Both the position numbers and the translations under genes were made by a program. Positions 6,984-15,107 of a stretch of 27,347 bases of DNA are shown here, one piece after another. The DNA lies in the NCBI GenBank assembly GCA_903854805.1, contig CAINXK010000431.1, positions 1 through 27,347 of the forward strand, written 5' to 3'. The notes below the pieces were generated by a model, which did no database searches, was not told the DNA's origin, and saw nothing but the letters and a program-made list of their open reading frames with translations. Source of the DNA: an uncultured Anaerolineae bacterium. Lineage in GTDB: Bacteria; Chloroflexota; Anaerolineae; Anaerolineales; Villigracilaceae. Every line of letters starts with the position of its first letter. The stretch's first letter is position 1.

Positions 6984-9969
6984 TTTCTTCTCCAAGGTTT
7001 TTGCGATACTTCAGCCACCATTTTAATGTGAACCAGGGTGTAATGACCAGTGATGAAAAAGCGACAACATAGGTGATAAAGGTCACCAACTGAGCCGCAG
7101 TGATCCCTAATCCTTCCAGGGTACTCCAAAATTGTTCTGCCAGGCCAGGTTTCCATACCGGTGATATTGGGGCTTCTCCTGCGGGCTGAAATGCAGGCGC
7201 CAATTCTTGTTGATACGGAAGGGCAGCCAATGGGCGATCATCAAGCAAGGCCGCCATCTCTCCGCCTTGAAGGGTTAATATTTGACCAGTTTTTTGGGAA
7301 CGCAATTGAGCCTGCCCATTAAACAAATAAAACCATGCAACCTTTCCGGGAAGCTGCTCCAGTGCAAATTGGCCAGCGGATATTGTGATCTCTGTTCCGG
7401 TGGCCTCAATAACCAGTGGTTGCCCAACCTGGGTGGTTCCCCAAAGCCAGCCATTTTCTAGCTTGACATTGTTTTCTGAAATGATCGCCTGCGTTTCGCC
7501 AGGGATCAGGATCTCCCCAGCACCCCATTTCATGATTTTTAGATCCGGACGACGTTCAAGATGAATGGCAAGACCTGGATTGTCTTTTGATAATTTAATT
7601 TCCTGACTATAGTAACCCGGAGCACTCGCCACCCAATTTTTTCCATCCACCAGAAGATCATTCATCAGCCAGACACCCGATTTCAAATCCCCTGGATGTG
7701 CAGCCCCCTCCGGGGCAACCAGCCAGGCGAATGGCAGCCACCCTCCGGTACTCTCACCAAACACGCCGCTTATGCTTGATCCATTCTGTCTGGAAGCTTT
7801 TATTTCAACATCACCCATGGGCGATTGTGTCAAATCAACAAGCCGAGGGTTACCTGCCAAAGAATAAGAATCCAGGGTTTTATTATCCGGAAAGACCAGG
7901 TATTTTGATACAGGCAAATCCTTGAACGAAAACAGGCCATCCCCGGTTGTTTCTGTTTGGTAACCAGGCCCGGCAGGCAGCCTAAATGCCCATACTGGAA
8001 CAGAACCCGCGAATGGATTTTGGCCATTCAGCAATTTGCCGTTGATCAGCCCACGCTGTGCATTAACCTTGATAGCAATTTGCGGAGGGTTTGCTGCGCC
8101 AGGTTCGATCACAACGGTCCTGGTCTGCTGGCTGGAATAAAACACTCCGTCCACTACCTGGTTGGGAATCCTGATCTCATAAACCGTAGCGGCCTGGGAT
8201 AATGCCTCAACATTCATCGATGCCAGGCCTTGCCCGTCCATGACTGCATTCGTAACTCGCCCACGCCATAGATACAACCTTGTGAAGGCCTGTATGGTCA
8301 ACCCTTCAACAGCTTCCCCTGATGATGAATCATTGACAGCGACCTCAATTTTTTTGTTTGAACTAATATCCGCTTGTACCCAGCGTTCATCTCTGGCTTG
8401 AAGACCATCCTTTGTTGTTGCTTTAACGATAAGCTGGATATCTCCTGAAGGAAGATATGCCTGAACAATAAAATCATCGTGGCAATTTGCACAACTTAAG
8501 GGAGCCGCCGGATCATTGATCCTGAGCATATTTCCCGATGGGTTTACACCCAGTAAAAATTTAAAATAACCGGTTGCAGTTGGCGATGTCGTCAGATTTG
8601 AGATCATTTTCGAACCAGCCCAAATTTCCAGATGGAGTTCCACATCCTCCAGTGGTTGAATAAGGGATTCGACTTTTCCGCTAACAGCCACAGGTGCGAC
8701 ATAGCCTTTTTGTGAGTAAAGTGTCTCTCCATTGGCAGGAGAAAAAATGGTCACAGCCAGTGATTCAGCACCTACCGGAACTCCAGAATTTCGAATTGAT
8801 GCTTTTGGGTGTGCATCATAGCCCAATACCGTATTGGGCGAACGCAGGAAGTTGGGGCACCAATTTAAACCTGCCCCACCCGAATGACATAATTCACATC
8901 TTACCTCCACCACCGCTGGCGGTTTGGTACTTGCCATGGGATGATGGCATACTCTGCAATCATGCGGAGTGTACGGAAGCTTGGCCGGCTTTTTGGAAGC
9001 TTTAGTCAAATCCCATAATCGAACGGTGTTATCGGCCGCTCCGGATGCCAGCATTGTGCCGTCCGGAGAGAAAGCCACGCTATATACAAAACCCTCATGC
9101 CCAACCAGGACTCTGATCGGGCTGCCATCAATAACCTTCCACAGCCTGACAGTCTTATCCACCGAGCCGGTCGCCAGGCTGAGCCCATCCGGCGAAAAGG
9201 CTATTCCCAACACGCTGGATTGATGTTCCGCGAGGGTATACACTAATCGCCCGGTTGCCACATCCCATATCCTGGCGGTGGCATCAAAAGCGCCTGAAGC
9301 CAGTTTCTGGCCATCCGGAGAAAAAGCAAGGCAGCGTACCCAGCCTTCGTGCCCAGTCAGGGTTCTCAGCAAACTTCCTTCACTGAGACTTCGTAACTGG
9401 ATGGTATTATCCTGCAAGCCAACTGCCAGAGTCTCCCCATCCGGAGAAACAGCCAGAGTACGCACTCCCTTTAAATTTTCAATTTTAAGTTGCAAGGATC
9501 CATTTTCTATATTCCACAGCCGTATGGTATCGTCATCCGCTGTTGTGGCTAAAAATTTTCCGTCCGGCGTGAATGCAACACTGCGCACCCAACTTTCATG
9601 ACCTTCAAAGGAATGTAGTTTCTGCAAGTCTGATAAACGCCACAGGCCGGCAGTATTATCAAAAAGACCTGCCGCGAGCGTGCTTCCATCTGGCGAAATC
9701 GCCAGGTTCCGAACCCATGTCCCGGTTGAAATAAAATGATTTTGAGAAAAGGTCTTTGTATTAAACAGATACATCCCTGCGGATGCCCCTACTATCAACT
9801 GGTTACCGTCCTGTGAAAAGGCGACAGTAAAAGCTTTCTCATCCCCAACCGGCGATAACGAAATTACACGAACCGGGTCATCGGACAAGGCACTTGAATT
9901 CACTCCTCCCAATGGCAGAGCGATTGAAAACAAACCAACCAGCATAAAGAACAAGTGGATGCGTTTCAT
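6976..9969 (-). CDS. WD40 propeller/CxxCH/FecR-like membrane-anchored protein
   Basis: A 997-residue exported protein. Residues 1-25 are a Sec signal peptide (MKRIHLFFMLVGLFSIALPL). About seven WD40 repeats follow (30-325), each with AFSPDG- and LW-type strands, enough for one full propeller. Heme-c-like motifs CRVCH (338-342), CELCH (358-362) and CANCH (493-497) come next, then beta-sandwich and carboxypeptidase-regulatory-like regions. A FecR-like domain (about 830-930) precedes a C-terminal membrane helix with a basic tail inside. The bulk would face outside, where DmsA also ends up. It follows dmsC and overlaps torD. Likely role: an electron-transfer or docking subunit of the reductase. 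CxxCH could instead bind metal, so heme is unproven. A GTG at 10014 is rejected because it lies in the loop of a strong hairpin. Confidence 0.82.
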   Translation of the reverse strand: MKRIHLFFMLVGLFSIALPLGGVNSSALSDDPVRVISLSPVGDEKAFTVAFSQDGNQLIVGASAGMYLFNTKTFSQNHFISTGTWVRNLAISPDGSTLAAGLFDNTAGLWRLSDLQKLHSFEGHESWVRSVAFTPDGKFLATTADDDTIRLWNIENGSLQLKIENLKGVRTLAVSPDGETLAVGLQDNTIQLRSLSEGSLLRTLTGHEGWVRCLAFSPDGQKLASGAFDATARIWDVATGRLVYTLAEHQSSVLGIAFSPDGLSLATGSVDKTVRLWKVIDGSPIRVLVGHEGFVYSVAFSPDGTMLASGAADNTVRLWDLTKASKKPAKLPYTPHDCRVCHHPMASTKPPAVVEVRCELCHSGGAGLNWCPNFLRSPNTVLGYDAHPKASIRNSGVPVGAESLAVTIFSPANGETLYSQKGYVAPVAVSGKVESLIQPLEDVELHLEIWAGSKMISNLTTSPTATGYFKFLLGVNPSGNMLRINDPAAPLSCANCHDDFIVQAYLPSGDIQLIVKATTKDGLQARDERWVQADISSNKKIEVAVNDSSSGEAVEGLTIQAFTRLYLWRGRVTNAVMDGQGLASMNVEALSQAATVYEIRIPNQVVDGVFYSSQQTRTVVIEPGAANPPQIAIKVNAQRGLINGKLLNGQNPFAGSVPVWAFRLPAGPGYQTETTGDGLFSFKDLPVSKYLVFPDNKTLDSYSLAGNPRLVDLTQSPMGDVEIKASRQNGSSISGVFGESTGGWLPFAWLVAPEGAAHPGDLKSGVWLMNDLLVDGKNWVASAPGYYSQEIKLSKDNPGLAIHLERRPDLKIMKWGAGEILIPGETQAIISENNVKLENGWLWGTTQVGQPLVIEATGTEITISAGQFALEQLPGKVAWFYLFNGQAQLRSQKTGQILTLQGGEMAALLDDRPLAALPYQQELAPAFQPAGEAPISPVWKPGLAEQFWSTLEGLGITAAQLVTFITYVVAFSSLVITPWFTLKWWLKYRKNLGEENE

Positions 9970-9992
9970 TTCTCGGCAAGCCTTATAGAAAG

Positions 9993-10026
9993 TGTGGGGC
10001 GGGTGATAATTCACGCCCGCCCCACA
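9993..10026 (-). terminator. GC-rich intercistronic hairpin between dmsC and the WD40 gene
   Basis: An exact 11-bp inverted repeat (TGTGGGGCGGG at 9993-10003 with CCCGCCCCACA at 10016-10026) has a 12-base loop. On the minus strand it is followed by CTTTCTATAAGG, only weakly U-rich. It lies between the dmsC stop and the WD40 ATG, so it may be a partial terminator or a stop to 3' decay that raises dmsABC over the downstream genes. Confidence 0.6.
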
Positions 10027-10047
10027 TCGTTTTCAATCCATTTCCCG

Positions 10048-10959
10048 CTACAGACCAACTCGCAAGTTCGTCGCGTAGAATAAGAAACGTCCCATCACTT
10101 CTCCAACCAATACCATGACAAAAGCGCTATAGACCAGGGTAGCCATCAGCCTTTCTTTACCAGCAGAAGAAGCCGTGCGGAATAGATAGGTTGCCAGCAC
10201 ACCTGCCCCGCCAAAGACCAACAACAGGCGGATTACCAGTACTAAGCCATAGGTGCCCATCATCAACTTCAGACTTTCCATGGCAGCAGCTCCCAGATAT
10301 GCCATATATAGCGGCAGCACCAGGAATTCCACCCCAAGGAGAATGATCGCAGCGATTGTGGTACTTTGAACAACTTCACGCAGAAGTTCCAATCGCTTGC
10401 TGGAAGCCTTCAAATCCTGCTTCTGGATGATGAAGTAATTGACAGCCAGTGCAGCAGCGGCTCCCAACGTTCCCAGCAGCAGAGCGGTCACACAAAAAGT
10501 GATCACGGTGATCGGCGTGTTCCATACCGGCACTGTGCGCAGCATGTAAACCATGGGCATGGCATAGGTTAGTACGATGCCGATTATCGCCCCAATCCAG
10601 CCTATGACATTTCGCAGGCTGTTCGAGCCGATCTTACGCCATTGCAGGAATGCATAGACGACAGCCACAACTACGAAAGCCACAGCGATGACTACTTCGC
10701 GGCTCAACCATGAAGAACCCAGATTCGGAACTGCTTTGACGACGTTTACCAGGTTATTCAAATGTAAGAGTGATGCAAGCAGAGCCAGGCCCATGATCGG
10801 GACGACCATGAACATGGGAATATCTGTCATACGGTCGGCTTCTGCTGCCCCGACCTTGGATGTGACATAAGCACGCACGATCATCAAAACTAGCATCATA
10901 CCGGCGGCCAACTGTCCCAGAATTGTAAAGGTTAAAAGCGCCCATTCTCGAGTATTCAT
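10048..10959 (-). CDS. dmsC: DmsC-like membrane anchor subunit
   Basis: A 303-residue protein with eight or so membrane helices, beginning MNTREWALLTFTILGQLAAG and ending RFLFYATNLRVGL. The N-terminal REWAL...GQLAAG, the SWLSREV motif near residue 85, and GRFLFYAT at the end are typical of the DmsC anchor, which takes electrons from quinol and passes them to DmsB. The ATG at 10959 has GGAGGAGGG just upstream and lies one base after the dmsB stop. A longer frame to 11004 is rejected since it runs into dmsB. It shares both ends with the second DmsC-like protein at 15108-16028. Confidence 0.9.
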   Translation of the reverse strand: MNTREWALLTFTILGQLAAGMMLVLMIVRAYVTSKVGAAEADRMTDIPMFMVVPIMGLALLASLLHLNNLVNVVKAVPNLGSSWLSREVVIAVAFVVVAVVYAFLQWRKIGSNSLRNVIGWIGAIIGIVLTYAMPMVYMLRTVPVWNTPITVITFCVTALLLGTLGAAAALAVNYFIIQKQDLKASSKRLELLREVVQSTTIAAIILLGVEFLVLPLYMAYLGAAAMESLKLMMGTYGLVLVIRLLLVFGGAGVLATYLFRTASSAGKERLMATLVYSAFVMVLVGEVMGRFLFYATNLRVGL

Positions 10960-10960
10960 T

Positions 10961-11590
10961 TTAGCCCTCCTCCAAGGACAGGATATGGCCAGTTCCCTGA
11001 CCACTTACCTGGGCATGCTTATGAGGTGTAATGACCAGTGATGGTGATGTCAGATCAGCGGTCGGCAGCGGCTCAATTGCTGCAACATTGCCATATTCGG
11101 CTTGCAGTTCTTCCAGCTCACCAAATTTAAGAACGCGCATCACGCAGGCATCCACACACACTGGATTCTGACCCTGGGCTTGCAGGTCCTGACAGAAGTC
11201 ACACTTCGTCATATAACCCTTCGCCTCGTTGAATTGAGGAGCGCCGTATGGACAGGCCCATTCACAATACCGGCAGCCAATACAGCGGTCTTTATCGATC
11301 AACACAACGCCATCATCTCTTTTAGTGATCGCAGACGCCGGACAGACTTCAACACAAATTGGATTTTGGCAGTGCATGCAAGCCGCAGAGAGCGAATATA
11401 CATATAAGCCATTGGGGATCAACAGTTCCTTGTTTTTAGGATCAGAAACCCAACCACCACCTTCGTATTGATAGACCTGGCGCCAGTTGATACCTACGGG
11501 CAAGTCACTACGATCTTTGCATGCAATTGCGCAGGCCTTACAACCTGTACATGCGCTCGCATCAAAGGAAAAAGCAAGTTGTTTTGCCAT
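10961..11590 (-). CDS. dmsB: DmsB-like four-cluster iron-sulfur subunit
   Basis: A 209-residue electron-transfer subunit with the four cysteine groups of the DmsB/NrfC/PhsB family: CTGCKACAIAC, CMHCQNPICVEVC, CIGCRYCEWAC and CDFC...CVDAC. Four 4Fe-4S clusters would pass electrons from the membrane anchor to the molybdenum subunit. No signal peptide is present; such subunits are carried out through Tat by the RR signal of the catalytic partner. AAGGAGG precedes the ATG at 11590, which lies two bases after the dmsA stop. Confidence 0.95.
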   Translation of the reverse strand: MAKQLAFSFDASACTGCKACAIACKDRSDLPVGINWRQVYQYEGGGWVSDPKNKELLIPNGLYVYSLSAACMHCQNPICVEVCPASAITKRDDGVVLIDKDRCIGCRYCEWACPYGAPQFNEAKGYMTKCDFCQDLQAQGQNPVCVDACVMRVLKFGELEELQAEYGNVAAIEPLPTADLTSPSLVITPHKHAQVSGQGTGHILSLEEG

Positions 11591-11592
11591 TT

Positions 11593-14196
11593 TTATGCCT
11601 CCTTAAAGACGATCCGCTGAGGCCATTTGGAATCGGATTGCAAATTAACGGGACCATCATACCTCGTCACTTGAACAATGCAGGTGTTATGGCCAGAATG
11701 TCCCTGCCCCGTTGCAAAATCACCATTCAAGGTATTGGTCGCGCCAGCCATATCAATTCCAGAGGCTTCATCGACTTGAGCCCAGGCACCTTCGCCCAGA
11801 GTTACAATTCCTGGACTAATGCGGTTGGTCACAAGCACCGGTCGGATTACTTTTCCGTGTTTACTGGTGATCAAAACAACGTTCCCATTCTTGATCCCAC
11901 GTTCCGCAGCATCCTTCGGGTTCATAAAAGTCTCCTGGGGGAAGGCTTCACGCAACCACAGGACATTATCAAAGCTTGAATGGCTCCGGCGCTGGTAGTG
12001 GATGGTGTAAAGTTGCAAGGGATAATCGCCCTTTATCTTCTTTTCCCAATCAGCAAAGGTTTCCTCATAGCCTTCAATCGGAGGATCATACTTGGGCAGC
12101 GGATCCTTCAGATTGAAACCACTCGCCTTGATCAATTCCGAGAGCGATTCGCAATAGATCTCCAGCTTACCGCTTTTCGTCTTGAGCGGACTGCCTTCAG
12201 GATCTTTAATGTAGCCAGACAACTCGGTGTGTCCCAGCTTGTCATCGGCTGAGCGCTTCACGCGATAGATACCTGCATCCTTGAATTCCTGATAAGGAAT
12301 CCGGCCTGTTTGCGGTTCGCCCTTGGCACCCAGCGCAGCGATATCTTGCTGAGTAATGGTCAACAGCGGTTCAAATCCAGAGTTATCTTGTAATTTGACC
12401 TGGCAACCCGCAAGTTGGTTGTAGACCATCTGCTCACTCGAAAGAGGTTTGATGTCTTCCGCTTTCAGACCCAGGCGTACGCCAACTGCCACTGCAATAT
12501 CAAGGTCATCCTTGGCTTCGAAAAGCGGTTTGGTAACCTGGCTGTTGTAGATCAAAATTTCGCGATCACCAGTTTGGAAGTTACCAAGTTGTTCCCACTG
12601 GCTGGTGACCGGCAGGACAAGGTCCGCATACCTCGCTGATGAATTGAGGAATAAAGACTGGACCGCCACGAACTCCATCTTGCGGAAGACCTGTATGCCC
12701 TTATTCACATTAGTTCTCTGATTTAATGCATCGCCAAAATCAGCTGAGATGATCATACGAATGTCAATATCACGGATGTCATCGTATCCGGCATGGTATT
12801 TACCGGAGAGAATTGCTTCCCACATCTCGCAGTTGTTCAAGATGTTCGGGGCGCTTTTGCGGGTGCCTTTGTCATTAAGCGGATTGGGAATAGCTTTGAC
12901 GCCATTCGATCCGGCATTAATGAGCGCCGCACCGGCGTTGGCTGCGCGGCTATGCATATTGGGGCCAACACCCGAACCGACAAAACCGACATTTCCGGTC
13001 ATCCAACCCACGGTTACCATGGCCTGCGGGAGACATTCGCCGTTGTTGATACGGGCTGGTGCTCCAGCGGTCTGGATCATGGCTGGCTTGGTGGTTGCAA
13101 GTTCCTGGGCCAGCCAGCGGATTCGATCGGCTGGTACGCCACAGATTTCAGAGGCCCACTCAGGAGTTTTGGGCTGCTTGTCAAATGTGCCCAGAACGTA
13201 GTCTTTGAAGTTGTTGTTTGGATCAGCGCCTTCTGGCATATGATCAGCATCAAAACCAACGGTATATTTATCGAGGAAATCCTGATCTTGCAGGTTCTTA
13301 TCGATCATATGGTAAGCCATCGCCAGCAGCATGGGTGTATCAGTGCCAGGCCGGATGGGAATCCACTCGTCTGCCAGGGCAACGGCAGTATCGTTGTAAA
13401 TCGGGTCAATCGAGATAAACTTTGTGCCGGCTTTTTTGGCTTGTAGATAATAGTAGGTTGGATTGCCATTGCTCGAGACAGCGGAGTTCACGCCCCATAA
13501 GACGATTAATTTGGCTTGCCGCATTCTGAAACGATCATTCCCGGCTGTATCACCAGTTCCAGGAATACCGGTGAGTAGTGGGTAATCCTCACGCCAGGTT
13601 CCCCAAGAAACGCTGCCCCAGCGATCGATATTGCCGCCGTAGAGACTCAACACACGACCCATCGTACCTGAATGGACAGCGAAAATGGATTCGTTTCCAG
13701 ATTGCTCTTTAACGCGCTTGATCTCGCTGGCATAGATGTCGATGGCTTCATCCCAAGTAATACGCACCCATTCGTCCTTGCCGCGCAGTTCTTTCTTGCC
13801 GCCGCCGGGTTCCCAATTCTTTCGCTTCATGGGGTACTTCAGGCGATCGGCGCCAAAAACAACCTTGCGCTGTGAGCGACCACGCACACAACCTCTTTGC
13901 TGAGGATAATCGGCGCTGTCTTCGTGGGTGTCATCACTCTTTACACGTGTAACGACACCCTCAACCACATGGGCTTTGATCAAACAACGCCCACCGCAAT
14001 TATGCCAACAGGCTGCCGAGACCCATTTACCTTCACTGGCTGCTTTATCGGCAGCAGCTTCAACCGCTTTTAAACCAGTGTTCACTCCGCCCGCCAACAC
14101 GGCAGTACCACCGAGCGTCGCGCTCCATTTCAGGAAGCTGCGTCGGGTCAATACCGTATCGGTCAGAGCTTTGGTGAGGAAATCTTTTTCAGTCAT
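11593..14196 (-). CDS. dmsA: DmsA-like molybdopterin oxidoreductase catalytic subunit
   Basis: An 867-residue Tat-exported enzyme. LTRRSFLKW (16-24) and the following hydrophobic stretch form a twin-arginine signal. A 4Fe-4S motif C63-x3-C67-x3-C71-x31-C103 is followed by RGRSQRKVVFGADRLKYPMKR, very close to E. coli DmsA as remembered. GGNIDRWGSVSWGTW (188-201) aligns with the stretch that holds the molybdenum ligand in DmsA, placing S197 as the probable Ser ligand and favouring the DmsA/TorA/BisC type over Cys- or Asp-ligand enzymes. The C-terminal MopB domain contains MNPKDAAERGI and GQGHSGHNT. The substrate could be DMSO, TMAO or another oxide; sequence alone cannot decide. GGAGG precedes the ATG by 7 bases. 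Confidence 0.93.
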   Translation of the reverse strand: MTEKDFLTKALTDTVLTRRSFLKWSATLGGTAVLAGGVNTGLKAVEAAADKAASEGKWVSAACWHNCGGRCLIKAHVVEGVVTRVKSDDTHEDSADYPQQRGCVRGRSQRKVVFGADRLKYPMKRKNWEPGGGKKELRGKDEWVRITWDEAIDIYASEIKRVKEQSGNESIFAVHSGTMGRVLSLYGGNIDRWGSVSWGTWREDYPLLTGIPGTGDTAGNDRFRMRQAKLIVLWGVNSAVSSNGNPTYYYLQAKKAGTKFISIDPIYNDTAVALADEWIPIRPGTDTPMLLAMAYHMIDKNLQDQDFLDKYTVGFDADHMPEGADPNNNFKDYVLGTFDKQPKTPEWASEICGVPADRIRWLAQELATTKPAMIQTAGAPARINNGECLPQAMVTVGWMTGNVGFVGSGVGPNMHSRAANAGAALINAGSNGVKAIPNPLNDKGTRKSAPNILNNCEMWEAILSGKYHAGYDDIRDIDIRMIISADFGDALNQRTNVNKGIQVFRKMEFVAVQSLFLNSSARYADLVLPVTSQWEQLGNFQTGDREILIYNSQVTKPLFEAKDDLDIAVAVGVRLGLKAEDIKPLSSEQMVYNQLAGCQVKLQDNSGFEPLLTITQQDIAALGAKGEPQTGRIPYQEFKDAGIYRVKRSADDKLGHTELSGYIKDPEGSPLKTKSGKLEIYCESLSELIKASGFNLKDPLPKYDPPIEGYEETFADWEKKIKGDYPLQLYTIHYQRRSHSSFDNVLWLREAFPQETFMNPKDAAERGIKNGNVVLITSKHGKVIRPVLVTNRISPGIVTLGEGAWAQVDEASGIDMAGATNTLNGDFATGQGHSGHNTCIVQVTRYDGPVNLQSDSKWPQRIVFKEA

Positions 14197-14433
14197 TGCT
14201 TTTCCTCCGGAAATTGCATCAGAAATATCATTGTGCTCAAGTTGAGCGGAGCCGGTTGGCTCAGACAGGGTGGAAAGTAAAAAAATATTTTTGAAATAAG
14301 CCTGCTCCTGATAGGTGATATGCGGCTGAGGAAACCGCGATAGTTGTTTTTGTCACTATCAGGATATCGGATAAGTAGCCCAGGGGCATCGTCATTGTGG
14401 ACAATACGGCCTCACCCTTAAGAGTGATTTCTT
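14197..14433 (-). promoter_or_regulatory. Structured regulatory region upstream of dmsA
   Basis: This 237-base gap precedes the dmsA start and follows the response regulator stop. It holds four inverted repeats: GCTCAAGTTGAGC (14235-14247), GAGCC-GGTT-GGCTC (14249-14262), CCTGATAG with CTATCAGG (14307-14314 and 14356-14363) enclosing GCGG/CCGC, and ATTGT-GG-ACAAT (14394-14405). An AT-rich block lies at 14279-14296. No U-tract follows any of them on the minus strand and no convincing -35/-10 pair was found. Binding sites for the neighbouring NarL-type regulator or an Fnr/Crp-type factor are plausible. Confidence 0.5.
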
Positions 14434-15093
14434 TTATTGATCACGGGGTGGGATCAGACCATGCTTAAGCGCATAGGTGGCAGCCTGGGTCCGGTTTTCG
14501 AGTTGAAGTTTCTCAAGGATATTCTTGATATGGCTTTTTACGGTATTAACCGAAATGGAAAGCTTCAAGGCAATCTCGTGATTGCTGGCGCCACTTGACA
14601 CCAGGCGCAGGACAAATAACTCTCTTTCGGTCAGGGCCTGTTCGCCTTTATTCCCATCTGCCATCCGATTTGCAACAGCTTTTAATAGTCTGCCGGCCAT
14701 GACCCTCGTCATCGCTGGTTCACCTTTGGAAACACCTTCGAGTAGATCAAATAATTCATCGGCATCCAGGCTTTTCAAAAGATAGCCGGAAACACCCTGC
14801 TGCACCGCTTCATATAGATGGCCATCTTTTTCTGATGAGGTCAGCATAACAATGGCTATCTCGGGAAACCTTTGTCGAATTTCTTTGGCAGCCTGAAGAC
14901 CATCCATCTTGGGCATATAAATATCCATCAAGATCACATCTGGCTGCAGTTTTTCCGCCAGCAGCACAGCCTCTTCACCTGTCTCGGCTTCACCCACTAC
15001 GCGCACCAAATCCTCGCGTGTCTTCATCAGCCCAATCAACCCCTGACGAAAAAGTTTATGATCATCTGCAATTAAGACTTTAATGGTCATCAT
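14434..15093 (-). CDS. NarL/FixJ-type response regulator
   Basis: A 219-residue two-domain regulator. The receiver domain has the acidic pair ADDH (residues 9-12), the phosphorylation site in VILMDIYMP (D57), LTSS and the K of YLLKSLD. The LuxR-type HTH domain runs from LTERELFVLRLV to NTVKSHIKNILEKL. It probably acts on the inverted repeats just downstream in the dmsA promoter region. Two adjacent ATG codons can serve as start (15093 or 15090), with AGG upstream. It follows the DmsC-like gene by 14 bases and pairs naturally with the NarX-type kinase two genes upstream. Confidence 0.95.
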   Translation of the reverse strand: MMTIKVLIADDHKLFRQGLIGLMKTREDLVRVVGEAETGEEAVLLAEKLQPDVILMDIYMPKMDGLQAAKEIRQRFPEIAIVMLTSSEKDGHLYEAVQQGVSGYLLKSLDADELFDLLEGVSKGEPAMTRVMAGRLLKAVANRMADGNKGEQALTERELFVLRLVSSGASNHEIALKLSISVNTVKSHIKNILEKLQLENRTQAATYALKHGLIPPRDQ

Positions 15094-15107
15094 TTCTACC
15101 TTTCAAA

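Noticed and set aside
9970..10014. Longer start (GTG at 10014) for the WD40 protein
   Set aside because: It would add 15 residues before a good signal peptide and places the start inside the loop of a strong hairpin.
12793..13446. Plus-strand open frame of 217 codons
   Set aside because: It lies wholly inside dmsA on the opposite strand, shows no domain, and dmsA is clearly the coding frame.
14235..14363. Second Moco riboswitch upstream of dmsA
   Set aside because: Although structured, the stretch lacks the GCCTCCC core and the GNRA hairpin seen at 2222-2246.
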